64,000 nucleotides of DNA from Desulfosporosinus orientis DSM 765 (GCF_000235605.1 NC_016584.1:5799082-5863081); one strand, 5' to 3'. Numbered from the stretch's first letter, positions 36,970 through 46,259 are shown. Notes: generated from the letters alone by a model not told the origin. A program made the numbers and translations.

Positions 36970-37257
36970 TTAGTCATCTTTTCTAACGGTTAAGAATCGG
37001 ATTACATCATCAGAGATTTTCATAACCCGCTCAACTTCTTGAGAAATATGGCCTTCTCCTTCAAAGTTCATCAGGATATACTGACCTTCTCTATAATCGT
37101 TGATCTCATAGGCCAAGCGACGTTTGCCCCACTTATCGACGGTTAAGTTGACCCCGCCATTACTGGTTACGATCTCTCCAAAACGATCAGCGAGTGCTGT
37201 CGTTGCCTCTTCATCCAGATCTGGCCGGACGATATAAAGTATTTCATACGCTTTCAT
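36970..37257 (-). CDS. rpsF: Ribosomal protein bS6
   Basis: Product of 95 residues: KAYEILYIVRPDLDEEATTA, KWGKRRLAYEINDYREGQYI and a short C-terminus. Ferredoxin-like fold that pairs with bS18. GGGGAGGTG precedes the ATG. The leader may hold the S6:S18 autoregulatory element described separately. Confidence 0.97.
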   Translation of the reverse strand: MKAYEILYIVRPDLDEEATTALADRFGEIVTSNGGVNLTVDKWGKRRLAYEINDYREGQYILMNFEGEGHISQEVERVMKISDDVIRFLTVRKDD

Positions 37258-37259
37258 AT

Positions 37260-37310
37260 TTGCACCTCCCCTCGGACTAGCGGCCCCGATTTTACGGAGC
37301 AGGGATATTT
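37260..37310 (-). promoter_or_regulatory. Possible S6:S18 autoregulatory leader of rpsF
   Basis: Minus-strand leader: ATCCCTG, then hairpin CTCCG-TAAAAT-CGGGG, then CCGCTAGTCCGAGGGGAGG. The CCC can pair with GGG, leaving an asymmetric internal loop with CCG on its 3' side, the hallmark of the S6:S18-binding motif. Fold inferred by eye. Confidence 0.4.
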
Positions 37311-37326
37311 AGACTACCAAGCAAAA

Positions 37327-37355
37327 ATTATACCAGTTTGTTGTCAAAAAAGCAA
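37327..37355 (-). promoter_or_regulatory. SigmaA-type promoter of rpsF-ssb-rpsR
   Basis: TTGCTT (37350-37355) and TATAAT (37327-37332) with a 17-base spacer on the minus strand, 70 bases before the rpsF start. Confidence 0.8.
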
Positions 37356-37384
37356 CTTAATCCGGGGAAAAACGTAGTTATAAT

Positions 37385-38485
37385 TTATACATTAAAACGG
37401 AAATGAACAATATCTCCATCATTCATAATATACTCTTTGCCTTCCAGGCGAACTAATCCTTTTTCTTTTGCGCCATTCAGCCCCTGGTGCTCGACAAAAT
37501 CTTTATAGGCAACAACCTCAGCTCGAATAAATCCATGTTCAAAATCAGTATGAATTACACCAGCAGCTTTTGGAGCTTTTGTCCCTTGATAAATTGTCCA
37601 AGCTTTTACTTCCATGGGACCTGCCGTAAAGAATGTCATAAGGCCTAGTAAGTGAAAGGCCACTTTAATTAAGCGATCCAACCCTGATTCTTCAAGTCCC
37701 AAGTCTTCCAAAAATGCATTTTTCTCCTCGGCATCAAGTTCGGCAATTTCTGCTTCTATTTGTGCACAAACTACGACAACCTCAGCTCCCTCGGCATCGG
37801 CAATTTCTTTAACTTGCTGCACATAAGAATTATCCGCAACGGATTCTAGGCCGCTTTCACTGACATTGGCGACATAAAGCACCGGTTTAAGGGTCAAGAG
37901 AGGGAACCCTTTAAGAATATCTCGTTCCTCATCACTAAAGGTCAATGTACGAGCCCTTTTGCCCTGATTGAAGGCTTCTTTTAAGCGCTCAAGGAGGGTA
38001 ATTTCCGTTTGAGCCTTTTTATCCCCCGCTTTTAAGAGCTTTGAGGTCCGATCAGAGCGTTTCTCAATACTCTCCATATCCGCCAAGATTAATTCTAAAT
38101 CAATAGTTTCAATATCCCGCTTGGGGTTTACATTTCCTTCAACATGAACCACGTTCTCATCTTCGAAACAACGCACAACATGAACGATTGCATCAACCTC
38201 GCGGATGTGAGACAAAAACTTATTCCCCAATCCTTCCCCTTGACTCGCACCTTTAACAAGTCCGGCTATGTCCACAAACTCCACCGTCGCAGGGACAATC
38301 TTTTTGGGATGGACCATATCGGCAAGTACTTGCAAACGAGAATCCGGCACTTCAACTATTCCTACATTGGGATCAATGGTACAAAAAGGGTAATTTGCCG
38401 CCTCAGCACCCGCTTGAGTAATAGCGTTAAACAATGTCGACTTACCAACATTCGGTAAGCCAACAATTCCTGCATGTAATGTCAT
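37385..38485 (-). CDS. ychF: YchF/OLA1-family ATPase
   Basis: Product of 366 residues. P-loop GIVGLPNVGKSTLFNAITQA; G3 VDIAGLVKGASQGEGLGNKF; the G4 position NVSES explains ATP rather than GTP preference in this family. C-terminal TGS-type domain with WTIYQGTKAPKAAGVIHTDF and FRAE-like ending. Ribosome-associated, implicated in stress adaptation. Co-directional with the DUF951 gene upstream. Confidence 0.96.
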   Translation of the reverse strand: MTLHAGIVGLPNVGKSTLFNAITQAGAEAANYPFCTIDPNVGIVEVPDSRLQVLADMVHPKKIVPATVEFVDIAGLVKGASQGEGLGNKFLSHIREVDAIVHVVRCFEDENVVHVEGNVNPKRDIETIDLELILADMESIEKRSDRTSKLLKAGDKKAQTEITLLERLKEAFNQGKRARTLTFSDEERDILKGFPLLTLKPVLYVANVSESGLESVADNSYVQQVKEIADAEGAEVVVVCAQIEAEIAELDAEEKNAFLEDLGLEESGLDRLIKVAFHLLGLMTFFTAGPMEVKAWTIYQGTKAPKAAGVIHTDFEHGFIRAEVVAYKDFVEHQGLNGAKEKGLVRLEGKEYIMNDGDIVHFRFNV

Positions 38486-38564
38486 GCTTGAACCTCCTCC
38501 TAATCCACAGACGAGCTATCTTAACCGATTATATGTGATGTTTCCTTGGACTGCAACAGGCTCC

Positions 38565-38759
38565 TTAATTTTCGGGGCCCTGCTCCACTATCTCCTTCAG
38601 ATTTCGTTCGAGTTTGACTCTGGGAATCCAGGCTTGATGCTGACATCCCAGGCATTGTATCCGGAAATCCATGCCCGTTCTCATCACTTTCCAATCGAAA
38701 CTTCCGCAAGGGTGCGGTTTTCGCAGACGAACTACATCTCCAATTTTTAACGGGATCAT
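38565..38759 (-). CDS. DUF951 zinc-ribbon-like small protein
   Basis: Product of 64 residues, GGGAGGGGG before the ATG. It contains VRLRKPHPCGSFDWKVMRTG and DFRIQCLGCQHQAW: C-P-C and C-x2-C suggest a zinc site. The DUF951 family is common in Firmicutes and usually sits next to ychF or an MscS channel gene, as here. The function is unknown. Confidence 0.88.
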   Translation of the reverse strand: MIPLKIGDVVRLRKPHPCGSFDWKVMRTGMDFRIQCLGCQHQAWIPRVKLERNLKEIVEQGPEN

Positions 38760-38798
38760 AGATTGAATCCCCCTCCCTAAAATCAATCCTCATTATTC

Positions 38799-39671
38799 TC
38801 ACTTTGTAGAATCCATGCTATTAAAGGAGGCATCGGACATTACAATGGTTTGCTGCGGCGTGCGAATCCCTTCTTTTAAAAAAGCACTATGTATTTGACG
38901 CCGCAATTCACGTTCAAGACCCCACTGTTCATTTGGTTGGGTATATCCGACCACTCGCAATATGGCATTACGCTCACCGAACTGAATCACACCTTGCACA
39001 GTAGGCTTATCGATAATTTTTTCTCCAAACTCTTCACTAACCTTCTCACAAACAGAGTGCATTACCTTCATTGCTCTCTCTAAGTCTTCGTCATAGGGAA
39101 TCAGAATATCAACTAAGGCTCTCATTTTCCCTCTGCTAAAATTGGTCACTGCTGTAATGCTGCCGTTTGGAATAATGTGAAGCTCGCCGCCCCAGTCTCT
39201 TAAGTGAGTTGCCCGAATACCCGTTTCTTCAACAACTCCGGAAAATTGTCCGGCTTGAACATACTCTCCAACGGAAAACTGATCTTCAAACAGAATAAAA
39301 AAGCCGCCAATGATATCTTTTACCAAGCTTTGGGATCCGAAACCTAAAGCTACTCCCAAAACACTGGCAGAAGCTAAAAGCGTACCGGTATCAAAATTAA
39401 ATAGATGTTTTAGAACATGGAGTATAGCCGTAAAACTAATTAAATAAAATAACAGGCTGCGCAGGAGAGAGAACATGGTACTGGCCTTGCGTTCATTTAA
39501 CAGCCTTTTGCCTCTTTGGTCTAGGAGCGTGCGCTGCAATAAATAGACACTTACTCCATATACAATTCGTGCCACCACTAAAATTGCAATTAAGTACAAA
39601 AGCCAATTGAAAGCGGCTGTCCCCAATTGATGCCAGTTAATATAGTAATTATCCTCAATCCAACCATTCAT
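38799..39671 (-). CDS. MscS-family mechanosensitive channel
   Basis: Product of 290 residues. Three N-terminal hydrophobic helices, then the pore helix ASVLGVALGFGSQSLVKDII with Gly/Ala packing, FEDQFSVGEYVQAGQFSGVV (beta domain), and a cytosolic vestibule. This is the short MscS/YkuT type. Releases solutes on hypo-osmotic shock. It overlaps no neighbour; the DUF951 gene follows 39 bases downstream. Confidence 0.92.
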   Translation of the reverse strand: MNGWIEDNYYINWHQLGTAAFNWLLYLIAILVVARIVYGVSVYLLQRTLLDQRGKRLLNERKASTMFSLLRSLLFYLISFTAILHVLKHLFNFDTGTLLASASVLGVALGFGSQSLVKDIIGGFFILFEDQFSVGEYVQAGQFSGVVEETGIRATHLRDWGGELHIIPNGSITAVTNFSRGKMRALVDILIPYDEDLERAMKVMHSVCEKVSEEFGEKIIDKPTVQGVIQFGERNAILRVVGYTQPNEQWGLERELRRQIHSAFLKEGIRTPQQTIVMSDASFNSMDSTK

Positions 39672-39697
39672 TAAAAGCCATCCTAATGATTATTTAT

Positions 39698-41074
39698 TCA
39701 ACCTGAGTATTTTAAAAATTCGTGATAACCGCGCATTAACATAACCAGATCTGCTATGGAAGAAATTTCCCAGGGAGCATGCATACTTAAAATCCCTACC
39801 CCGCAGTCTATGACCTCCATTCCATAAACAGCCATATACTGGGCGATTGTACCACCGCCACCTGCATCGATTTTTCCTAACTCGGCAGTTTGCCAGGCGA
39901 TTTTAGCATTATCGAAAATCTCACGAACCTCTGCAACAAATTCCGGATTGGCATCGTTGGTTCCATATTTCCCGCCGGAACCAGTATATTTGCAAATCAC
40001 AAGACCCCGTCCTAAAAAGGCAGCATTTCGTTTATCCATAACCTCAGCGTAATTTGGATCATATCCGCCTGTGACATCTCCGGAAAGTGCCTTAGCCCGG
40101 GCTAAAGCACGTCTCACCTTTAAGCCATCGTAGCTTCCATTCTGCAATGTGATAAGTTCTGCAATAAGGTTTTCAAAGAAGCGGGCTTTCATTCCTGTGT
40201 TAGAATCGCTGCCGATTTCTTCTTTATCTGCCAAAAGAACAATCGTCGACCACTCCGGCACCTCAATAGCCTGAAGGGCCTTCCAAGCTGCAAAGGAACA
40301 GATTCGGTCATCTTGTCCATATCCAACAATAAAGCTTCTGTCTAAACCAGAGTAACGGGCCTTTCCGGCAGGTACCACCTCTAACTCAGCAGAGACAAAA
40401 TCTTCTTCTTCAATGCCATATTTGTCTTTTAACAAAAGAAGCAGTGCTGATTTGACTCGTTCCTCTCCTTCTCCGCCAGAGGGATTATGTCCTAATAAGA
40501 GATTTAGACTTTCCCCTGGGATTGCTTCATTTAATTTCTTTTTATTCTGCTCTTTTGCTAAATGGGGCAGTAAATCGGCTATGGTAAAGATCGGGTCCTC
40601 TTCATCCTCCCCAATAACGATATCAACCTTTTGCCCGCTGCTCAAAACGACAATACCATGAAGGGCAAGTGGCAAGGAAGTCCATTGATATTTTTTTATT
40701 CCTCCATAGTAATGCGTTTTCAAAAATCCTAATCCCTCTTCTTCGTAGAGGGGACGCTGTTTAATATCCAATCGCGGTGCATCAACATGGGCGGCGATTA
40801 ATCGAAAGCCGTCTTGTAAGGGGCGAAGTCCTCCGATTGCCAAAATACCCGCTTTGCCTCTTACAGCCAGGCTTATTCTCTGACCAGGGGTAAAATTTGT
40901 CGCTTCATCAAGAGATATAAATCCTTCACCTCGGGCATATCTCTCAATTATTTGCCAGGATTCCCGCTCAGTCTTCCCTTGACTAAGGAAAGAGAGGTAT
41001 TCCTGCATAGCACGCAATTCCTGCTCCGACATGGTTAACTCATCCCATGCTGTCGCCACCTTTTTTTGACCCAT
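39698..41074 (-). CDS. M18-family zinc aminopeptidase
   Basis: Product of 458 residues from the ATG preceded by GAGGTGG (an earlier ATG 11 codons upstream lacks a site). Metal ligands: His in RLIAAHVDAPRLDIKQRPLY, Asp in GYGQDDRICSFAAW, Glu pair in VLLADKEEIGSDSNTGMKAR, late His in LSMHAPWEISSIADL. Removes N-terminal residues, often acidic, from peptides in the cytosol, as dodecamers in relatives. Confidence 0.92.
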   Translation of the reverse strand: MGQKKVATAWDELTMSEQELRAMQEYLSFLSQGKTERESWQIIERYARGEGFISLDEATNFTPGQRISLAVRGKAGILAIGGLRPLQDGFRLIAAHVDAPRLDIKQRPLYEEEGLGFLKTHYYGGIKKYQWTSLPLALHGIVVLSSGQKVDIVIGEDEEDPIFTIADLLPHLAKEQNKKKLNEAIPGESLNLLLGHNPSGGEGEERVKSALLLLLKDKYGIEEEDFVSAELEVVPAGKARYSGLDRSFIVGYGQDDRICSFAAWKALQAIEVPEWSTIVLLADKEEIGSDSNTGMKARFFENLIAELITLQNGSYDGLKVRRALARAKALSGDVTGGYDPNYAEVMDKRNAAFLGRGLVICKYTGSGGKYGTNDANPEFVAEVREIFDNAKIAWQTAELGKIDAGGGGTIAQYMAVYGMEVIDCGVGILSMHAPWEISSIADLVMLMRGYHEFLKYSG

Positions 41075-41159
41075 GAGACACCACCTCAACTCAAAAAGAT
41101 TTGGCATTTCTGCCAGCTATGATAAGTTTTCGTACTCTCAGTTGGAATTATACTATTGC

Positions 41160-41897
41160 CTAAAACCAAACTCCCTTGCCAAGGGAAAAAGGTTCCATCA
41201 GTTTTTCCCTAAGTTGTGCTGAAAGTAATTGATCCAAAACATTAAAGGTATATACCAGATAAGGGTATAAGGTTGAGTTTTGAACAAGGTCTTTAAAGTT
41301 TGCATTTAAACTGAATTGAACCAATGGTGAAAGTATCCCTGCTAATACTGATAAGCCAATGAGAGAGCTTAACCCTCCCAACACTAGCCCGCCTCCTCGA
41401 TTAAAGGATCCATTCCACCCGCCAAAGGGACGGAGAAAAAATGAAATTAATAATTGAATCAATAACACAACCGCATAGTATACTAATCCGAAAGCAAGAA
41501 GGCATAAAATACTGTCGGTAATCGTTGCCGCCAGCTGATGTGTCATCTGTTCAATAGTTTGAGGCATTTCAGTTCCCGTTATGTTTAATGCAGGTAAACT
41601 ATTTCTCCATTCTTCCGGTAAAAGAGCCCAGATGTTTCCCAAAACCTGCTGTTGTAAAGCTGAAGCTTTAGACTCTACTGAAGGAAGCAATGCTCTATAG
41701 ATGACGGGTTCCAGCCATTGCTGAAGCGGGAAGTATTGCTCAATCCAGCGAAGAGCATTTACATATTGCCAAGAGGCCACTAAGAAACCGATAATCCAGC
41801 CTAAAAAATTAACAATGCTCGTTATTAACCCTCTTCGATAACCATGTAATGCTCCGAGCAAAATAAATCCCACGATTAGGACATCAAGCAGATTCAC
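41160..41897 (-). CDS. CvpA-family membrane protein
   Basis: Product of 245 residues if started at GTG after AGGGGGGG; upstream ATG positions lack a ribosome site. It begins NLLDVLIVGFILLGALHGYR and RGLITSIVNFLGWIIGFLVA, the family signature; two further hydrophobic regions follow at about residues 140-165 and 180-205. CvpA proteins affect colicin secretion in E. coli and envelope or biofilm traits elsewhere; the molecular role is unclear. Confidence 0.85.
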   Translation of the reverse strand: MNLLDVLIVGFILLGALHGYRRGLITSIVNFLGWIIGFLVASWQYVNALRWIEQYFPLQQWLEPVIYRALLPSVESKASALQQQVLGNIWALLPEEWRNSLPALNITGTEMPQTIEQMTHQLAATITDSILCLLAFGLVYYAVVLLIQLLISFFLRPFGGWNGSFNRGGGLVLGGLSSLIGLSVLAGILSPLVQFSLNANFKDLVQNSTLYPYLVYTFNVLDQLLSAQLREKLMEPFSLGKGVWF

Positions 41898-42009
41898 ATA
41901 GTCCCCCCCTATTAACGGTTTGCAAAGAGTATTAATCATATTCGGTTTAGCCCCATAGAAATCCTGCCAAAATAACTATGAAACCGATTCGACGTCCCCT
42001 CAATACGTC

Positions 42010-42032
42010 AAAAGGCAGCTTCACGCTGCCAA
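42010..42032 (-). terminator. Terminator of selC
   Basis: GGCAGC GTGAA GCTGCC TTTTG on the minus strand, about 45 bases after the tRNA-Sec 3' end. Confidence 0.75.
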
Positions 42033-42077
42033 GAATTAATAACTAACCTACCATAGAATTTTGAAATGCCTTTTTAT

Positions 42078-42175
42078 TGGCGGGGATGCGTGCGAATCGA
42101 ACACACCTCGGAACGTTCTGCGTCCCGACACGCGGATTTGAAGTCCGGGAGCAGCACCAGCCACCATCCATCCCC
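42078..42175 (-). tRNA. selC: tRNA-Sec(TCA)
   Basis: 98 bases including CCA. Acceptor GGGGATG/CATCCCC, anticodon stem CCGGA/TCCG(C) with loop CTTCAAA giving anticodon TCA, a long variable arm (GTGTCGGGACG...CGTTCCGAG), and an extended acceptor/T region. These features are specific to bacterial tRNA-Sec. With selB 7 kb away it shows that UGA can be read as selenocysteine in this organism. Confidence 0.96.
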
Positions 42176-42188
42176 TCTAACGTCAATA

Positions 42189-42217
42189 ATCTTACCATAT
42201 TCCTAATAATTTGAAAA
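42189..42217 (-). promoter_or_regulatory. Candidate promoter of selC
   Basis: TTTTCA (42212-42217) and TAAGAT (42189-42194) with a 17-base spacer on the minus strand, 14 bases before the tRNA. Confidence 0.45.
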
Positions 42218-42361
42218 GCAGCATAAATAATTGGAATTTTTTGCAAATCATATTAATTAATTATTCTTTTTTTGTATTGATTAAAACAAGATTGAGCAAG
42301 CTATTTATAATATCGTCATTTATAATACTATAAAATGACAAAATGAAAGGAGTAATAAACA

Positions 42362-42493
42362 ATGAATCCTGCAAATATCTCTTTTTCTCAACTTACAAAT
42401 GACCAAATTGAAGACCTTAAAGCTTTAGAAAACAAGTTGAACACCGAGAATAACCCAAAAACAATCTTAATTGCTTATTCAGATCCTAAGTAA
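42362..42493 (+). CDS. 43-residue small protein of unknown function
   Basis: ATG preceded by AAAGGAG at eight bases opens a frame that starts MNPANISFSQLTNDQIEDLK and ends IAYSDPK. It is Asn-rich, amphipathic and soluble. Strong initiation signals, an AT-rich upstream region with several TATAAT-like sites, and an isolated position between selC and a convergent gene argue that it is a real gene. No family was recognised. Confidence 0.65.
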   Translation: MNPANISFSQLTNDQIEDLKALENKLNTENNPKTILIAYSDPK

Positions 42494-42505
42494 GCAGGGA
42501 AAACT

Positions 42506-42937
42506 TTAATGCTGCTGGTAATGAAGACAACTGCCTGCAAGAAACTGATTAACGAGTTCATCCACTTGTTCGGCTTCCATCGTTTTATGCATCAGCTGAT
42601 AGGTAGCCTGCATAACTCCTTTGACACATTCGAGGGTTAGATCAGTAATATGAGTGCACCCGTTTTTTAGTCCAACAGCAGCCAATATTTGCTTACGAAC
42701 ATTCTTCTTTAGGTTAATTCCTACAAGATTTTGAATCCGTTCCTGAGTTTCCTGACAATCCGAGTGGGGAGAGCGACGTAATTCTCCTTGGGCTGAAACA
42801 ATCCTATAGGTTTCGATATCAACCTCAAGGGTAAGGCAAAGCTCATGGTGAGTATCGATAAAAATACCTTCTACCCTTAATATTTTCAAATCCTGCGAAT
42901 GAACATTAACAGAAATAGATCGGTTAAAAAGATACAT
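42506..42937 (-). CDS. DUF2889 domain protein
   Basis: Product of 143 residues: FNRSISVNVHSQDLKILRVE, then VDIETYRIVSAQGELRRSPH and a Cys-containing half (NGCTHITDLTLECVKGVMQA). This conserved His/Cys pattern is that of the DUF2889 family. No function is established. It is convergent with the 43-residue gene, whose stop is 12 bases away. Confidence 0.85.
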   Translation of the reverse strand: MYLFNRSISVNVHSQDLKILRVEGIFIDTHHELCLTLEVDIETYRIVSAQGELRRSPHSDCQETQERIQNLVGINLKKNVRKQILAAVGLKNGCTHITDLTLECVKGVMQATYQLMHKTMEAEQVDELVNQFLAGSCLHYQQH

Positions 42938-43016
42938 CAGTCCATCTCCTCAATTATCCTCGTATACTCATCAATTCATTGGTTCCAATGATTCTATTAT
43001 AGCTCTTTTTTTTCAG

Positions 43017-43063
43017 AAAGAAAGCACTAGATGAATGACGATTCACACTAGTGCTTTTTCTCT
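43017..43063. terminator. Bidirectional terminator
   Basis: AAAGCACTAG...CTAGTGCTTTTTCTC, ten-pair stem with T tract on the plus strand and CTTTCTTTCTG on the minus strand, just after the CBS-ACT gene. Confidence 0.75.
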
Positions 43064-43080
43064 GCCGTGACAATAACTTA

Positions 43081-43707
43081 TTATTTTATGATTCTATAAC
43101 CTTTTTTCTCAATAGAAGCCTCAACCTCTGCGGACCGGTCGCCTTGAAGGCGTGCTAGGATCTGAACTTGATTGTCTTTAAGGTGATAAACCGCTAAACT
43201 TCCGATATTAACATCATATTCCTTAGTTGTAGCGGCCAAATCGGACATAATCCCAATTTGATCCTTCGTTTCAATCATTACTCGCCGGCCTGGACTACGG
43301 AATCCCATAATATCTAAAAAGGCATCCAGTATGTCTGATCCCGTTATAATGCCAACGACTTTGTCTCCTTCCACAACGGGCAATCCGCCAATTTTATGGT
43401 CTCTCATCAGCATTGCTGCATCCTCAATTTGAGTATCAGGACGACAGGTTATAACTTTTTTTATGGCTACTTCACGGATGGGGGTTTTAGCAATAAGGTA
43501 GTTAAGTTCAAAAATGCTCAGTGTTGTTGCCGGGGAAGGAGATACCTCCCTAAGGTCCCCATCGGTAACAAATCCAACTAGCTTGCCCTTTTCTACAACA
43601 GGCATTCGGGTTATCTTCTTTTCCCGCATGAGAGCCATTGTATCGGCAATAGATTCTGACGGGTTGACAGTGAAGACTTGAGCTGTCATAAATTGACGAA
43701 CATACAT
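43081..43707 (-). CDS. CBS-pair and ACT domain protein (AcuB-like)
   Basis: Product of 208 residues from the ATG after AAAGGGG; an ATG 12 codons earlier overlaps that site. Two CBS domains (SIADTMALMREKKITRMPVV, IEDAAMLMRDHKIGGLPVVE) are followed by a C-terminal ACT domain (RVMIETKDQIGIMSDLAATT). AcuB-like proteins bind nucleotides and amino acids as sensors. Its position behind the liv operon would fit branched-chain amino acid sensing, an inference only. Confidence 0.85.
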   Translation of the reverse strand: MYVRQFMTAQVFTVNPSESIADTMALMREKKITRMPVVEKGKLVGFVTDGDLREVSPSPATTLSIFELNYLIAKTPIREVAIKKVITCRPDTQIEDAAMLMRDHKIGGLPVVEGDKVVGIITGSDILDAFLDIMGFRSPGRRVMIETKDQIGIMSDLAATTKEYDVNIGSLAVYHLKDNQVQILARLQGDRSAEVEASIEKKGYRIIK

Positions 43708-43844
43708 TCCTAAATACCCCTTTCTACAATTCAGCTCGGCCAATTAAATGTCATACTTTGGCACTAAACTAGTGAAGCCGGCGAATGCTTAGCACCTTTC
43801 AATTGTCAAGAGCTTAAACCTGGAGCCCATCACCCCCATCTATT

Positions 43845-44549
43845 TTAGCCCCCTAAGTAGGCCTTACGGACTTCTTCACTGGCAGCCAGCTCTTTGGCAT
43901 CTCCTGATAGAACAATCTTACCTGTCTCTAGTACATATGCCCGGTTGGCAATAGAAAGAGCCATATGTGCATTTTGTTCTACAAGCAAGATAGTAGTTCC
44001 TATCGCATTAATTTCTTTAATAATGGAAAAGATTTGATTTACTAAAATCGGAGCTAAACCCATAGAAGGTTCGTCGAGAAGAAGAAGCTGAGGTTTAGAC
44101 ATGAGTGCCCGGCCCATAGCCAGCATTTGTTGTTCTCCGCCGGATAAGGTCCCAGCCAGTTGGCTTTTCCGTTCCAGCAGCCTCGGAAATAACTCATATA
44201 CTTTCTTCATATCATCCTTAATGCCCGCTTTATCTTTCCGCAAGTAAGCACCCAGCTCCAAGTTTTCAATAACCGTCATATTCGCAAACACTCTGCGGCC
44301 TTCCGGAACCTGTGATATTCCCTGGGCAACAATAGATTGCGGAGCAATCGTGGCCAAGTCTGCACCCTTAAACGTAATTCTGCCCGTTTTCGGCCGCAGC
44401 AACCCGGATATTGTTTTCAGGCTGGTACTTTTACCAGCGCCATTTGAGCCAATCAAGGTTACTATTTCTCCTTGATTAACCTCTAAAGAAATCCCTTTAA
44501 GGGCATGGATAGCACCATAATATACATTGACATCTTCAAGTACAAGCAT
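43845..44549 (-). CDS. livF: Branched-chain amino acid ABC transporter ATPase LivF
   Basis: Product of 234 residues. Walker A LIGSNGAGKSTSLKTI, signature LSGGEQQMLAMGRALMSKP, Walker B LLLLDEPSMGLAPILV, switch His in VEQNAHMAL. Pairs with LivG on the inner face of the LivHM permease. Its start codon overlaps the livG stop by one base. Last gene of the operon. Confidence 0.96.
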   Translation of the reverse strand: MLVLEDVNVYYGAIHALKGISLEVNQGEIVTLIGSNGAGKSTSLKTISGLLRPKTGRITFKGADLATIAPQSIVAQGISQVPEGRRVFANMTVIENLELGAYLRKDKAGIKDDMKKVYELFPRLLERKSQLAGTLSGGEQQMLAMGRALMSKPQLLLLDEPSMGLAPILVNQIFSIIKEINAIGTTILLVEQNAHMALSIANRAYVLETGKIVLSGDAKELAASEEVRKAYLGG

Positions 44550-45316
44550 CAGACGACCTCCTCCCCTAAATAAGCCTCGATGACTTTGGGATTACTCTTG
44601 ATTTCATCTGGTGTACCTTGCGCAATAATCATTCCATAGTCTAATACATAGATACGCTCACATACGCCCATTACTAGAGACATATCATGTTCAATTAATA
44701 AAATCGTCAGATTAAACTGTTCCCGAATCCAACGAATGAGATTCATGAGATCCTGAGTTTCCTGGGGATTCATTCCTGCTGCAGGCTCATCAAGCAACAG
44801 CAGTTTAGGATCAGTTGCGAGGGCACGAGCAATTTCTAAACGACGCTGTTCACCATAAGGTAAGTTTTTAGCCACTTCTTCTGCTTTATGGTCAAGTTTA
44901 AAAATTTTCAGCAGTTCCATTGCTTTCCGCTGCATCTCTTCTTCTCCTTTATAATAACTGGGGAGACGAAAGAATGCACTAAAGGTACTGTATGAGCTTC
45001 GTTGATGATATGCTATCTTAACATTGTCTATGACACTTAAATCGCTGAATAATCGGATGTTTTGAAAGGTACGGGCTATTCCGCGCTGAGTAACCTGATA
45101 GGGTTTTAGGCCTTTCATGTCTTTATTTTGAAAACTAATTTTCCCTTCCGTTGGTTCATAAACGCCTGTCAATAGATTAAACACCGTGGTTTTACCGGCA
45201 CCATTAGGACCAATTAAACCAATGAGTTCACCATTATTAATTTCAATATTTAGGTCTGAAACTGCTTTCAAGCCACCGAAAGCTTTAGACATTTTTTCAG
45301 TCTTTAGAAGAGGCAT
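44549..45316 (-). CDS. livG: Branched-chain amino acid ABC transporter ATPase LivG
   Basis: Product of 255 residues from the ATG that follows AAGGGTGAT; a GTG three codons earlier is an alternative. Walker A LIGPNGAGKTTVFNLLTGVY, LPYGEQRRLEIARALATDPK signature (variant LPYGEQ, usual for LivG), Walker B LLLLDEPAAGMNPQET. The start lies inside the end of livM. Confidence 0.96.
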   Translation of the reverse strand: MPLLKTEKMSKAFGGLKAVSDLNIEINNGELIGLIGPNGAGKTTVFNLLTGVYEPTEGKISFQNKDMKGLKPYQVTQRGIARTFQNIRLFSDLSVIDNVKIAYHQRSSYSTFSAFFRLPSYYKGEEEMQRKAMELLKIFKLDHKAEEVAKNLPYGEQRRLEIARALATDPKLLLLDEPAAGMNPQETQDLMNLIRWIREQFNLTILLIEHDMSLVMGVCERIYVLDYGMIIAQGTPDEIKSNPKVIEAYLGEEVV

Positions 45317-46250
45317 TTTTATCACCCTTCTTTCCGAGGAAACTTAAACTAAACTCTTTTGTTCCTAATAAGCCTGTCGGCCTAAAAATCATCATCACGA
45401 TCAACAGAATGGCCGTAATAACCAGCCGCCACTCCGGCCAACCGGATAATACTGCAGAAACCACGGTCATTACGATAGCACCAAGAACGCTTCCTGTTAA
45501 ACTTCCCAATCCCCCAAGAACTACCATGACCAATATATCAAAGGATTTGAGAAAGCTGAAAGTTAAAGGCTGTATAATATATAGGTAATTAGCATAGATT
45601 CCGCCGGCTAATCCTGCAAAAAAGGCACCGATAGTGAAGGCCATAATCTTATATTTCGTGGTATTAATACCCATTACATCTGCTGCAATCTCATTTTCCC
45701 GAATAGAGATACAAGCTCTTCCATGCGTAGAATATATAAAATTACGGATAATGATAATACTCACAACAGTAAGCCAAAATGCCCAAGTCCAGGTGATTGT
45801 TTTCGGAACGGAAAAACCGGAAGCCCCTCCGACATACTCAGTATTTAGAAAGATAATTCTGACAATCTCTCCAAATCCTAGAGTAGCAATGGCCAAGTAA
45901 TCTCCCTTTAGCCTTAATGTAGGCAATCCGATAAGAAAGCCGGCAAGGGCAGAAACCGCCGCACCTGCCAAAAGAGCTAAAATAAGCGGTCCATGAAACT
46001 TGACAACAACTATGGCAGCCATATAAGCTCCAATTGCCATAAAGCCTGCATGTCCGATGGAAAACTGGCCCGTTATCCCATTAATAAGATTTAAGCTCGT
46101 AGCCAGAATAATATAGATACAAATTTGGATTAATGTAAGGGCTACAAATGGAGGCAATGCATCCATGAAAATAGCACCTTGGACAATGGCATAGACAAGT
46201 AGGACTCCTATTAAGGTTACTATACTTTGACGATTAACCCGCTTACCCAT
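45297..46250 (-). CDS. livM: Branched-chain amino acid ABC transporter permease LivM
   Basis: Product of 317 residues, ATG after AGGTGG. About nine membrane segments; the family motif is GQFSIGHAGFMAIGAYMAAI, and the coupling loop has GINTTKYKIMAFTIGAFFAG. A C-terminal Lys-rich tail follows. Overlaps livG by 20 bases. Confidence 0.95.
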   Translation of the reverse strand: MGKRVNRQSIVTLIGVLLVYAIVQGAIFMDALPPFVALTLIQICIYIILATSLNLINGITGQFSIGHAGFMAIGAYMAAIVVVKFHGPLILALLAGAAVSALAGFLIGLPTLRLKGDYLAIATLGFGEIVRIIFLNTEYVGGASGFSVPKTITWTWAFWLTVVSIIIIRNFIYSTHGRACISIRENEIAADVMGINTTKYKIMAFTIGAFFAGLAGGIYANYLYIIQPLTFSFLKSFDILVMVVLGGLGSLTGSVLGAIVMTVVSAVLSGWPEWRLVITAILLIVMMIFRPTGLLGTKEFSLSFLGKKGDKNASSKD

Positions 46251-46259
46251 ATACACCAC

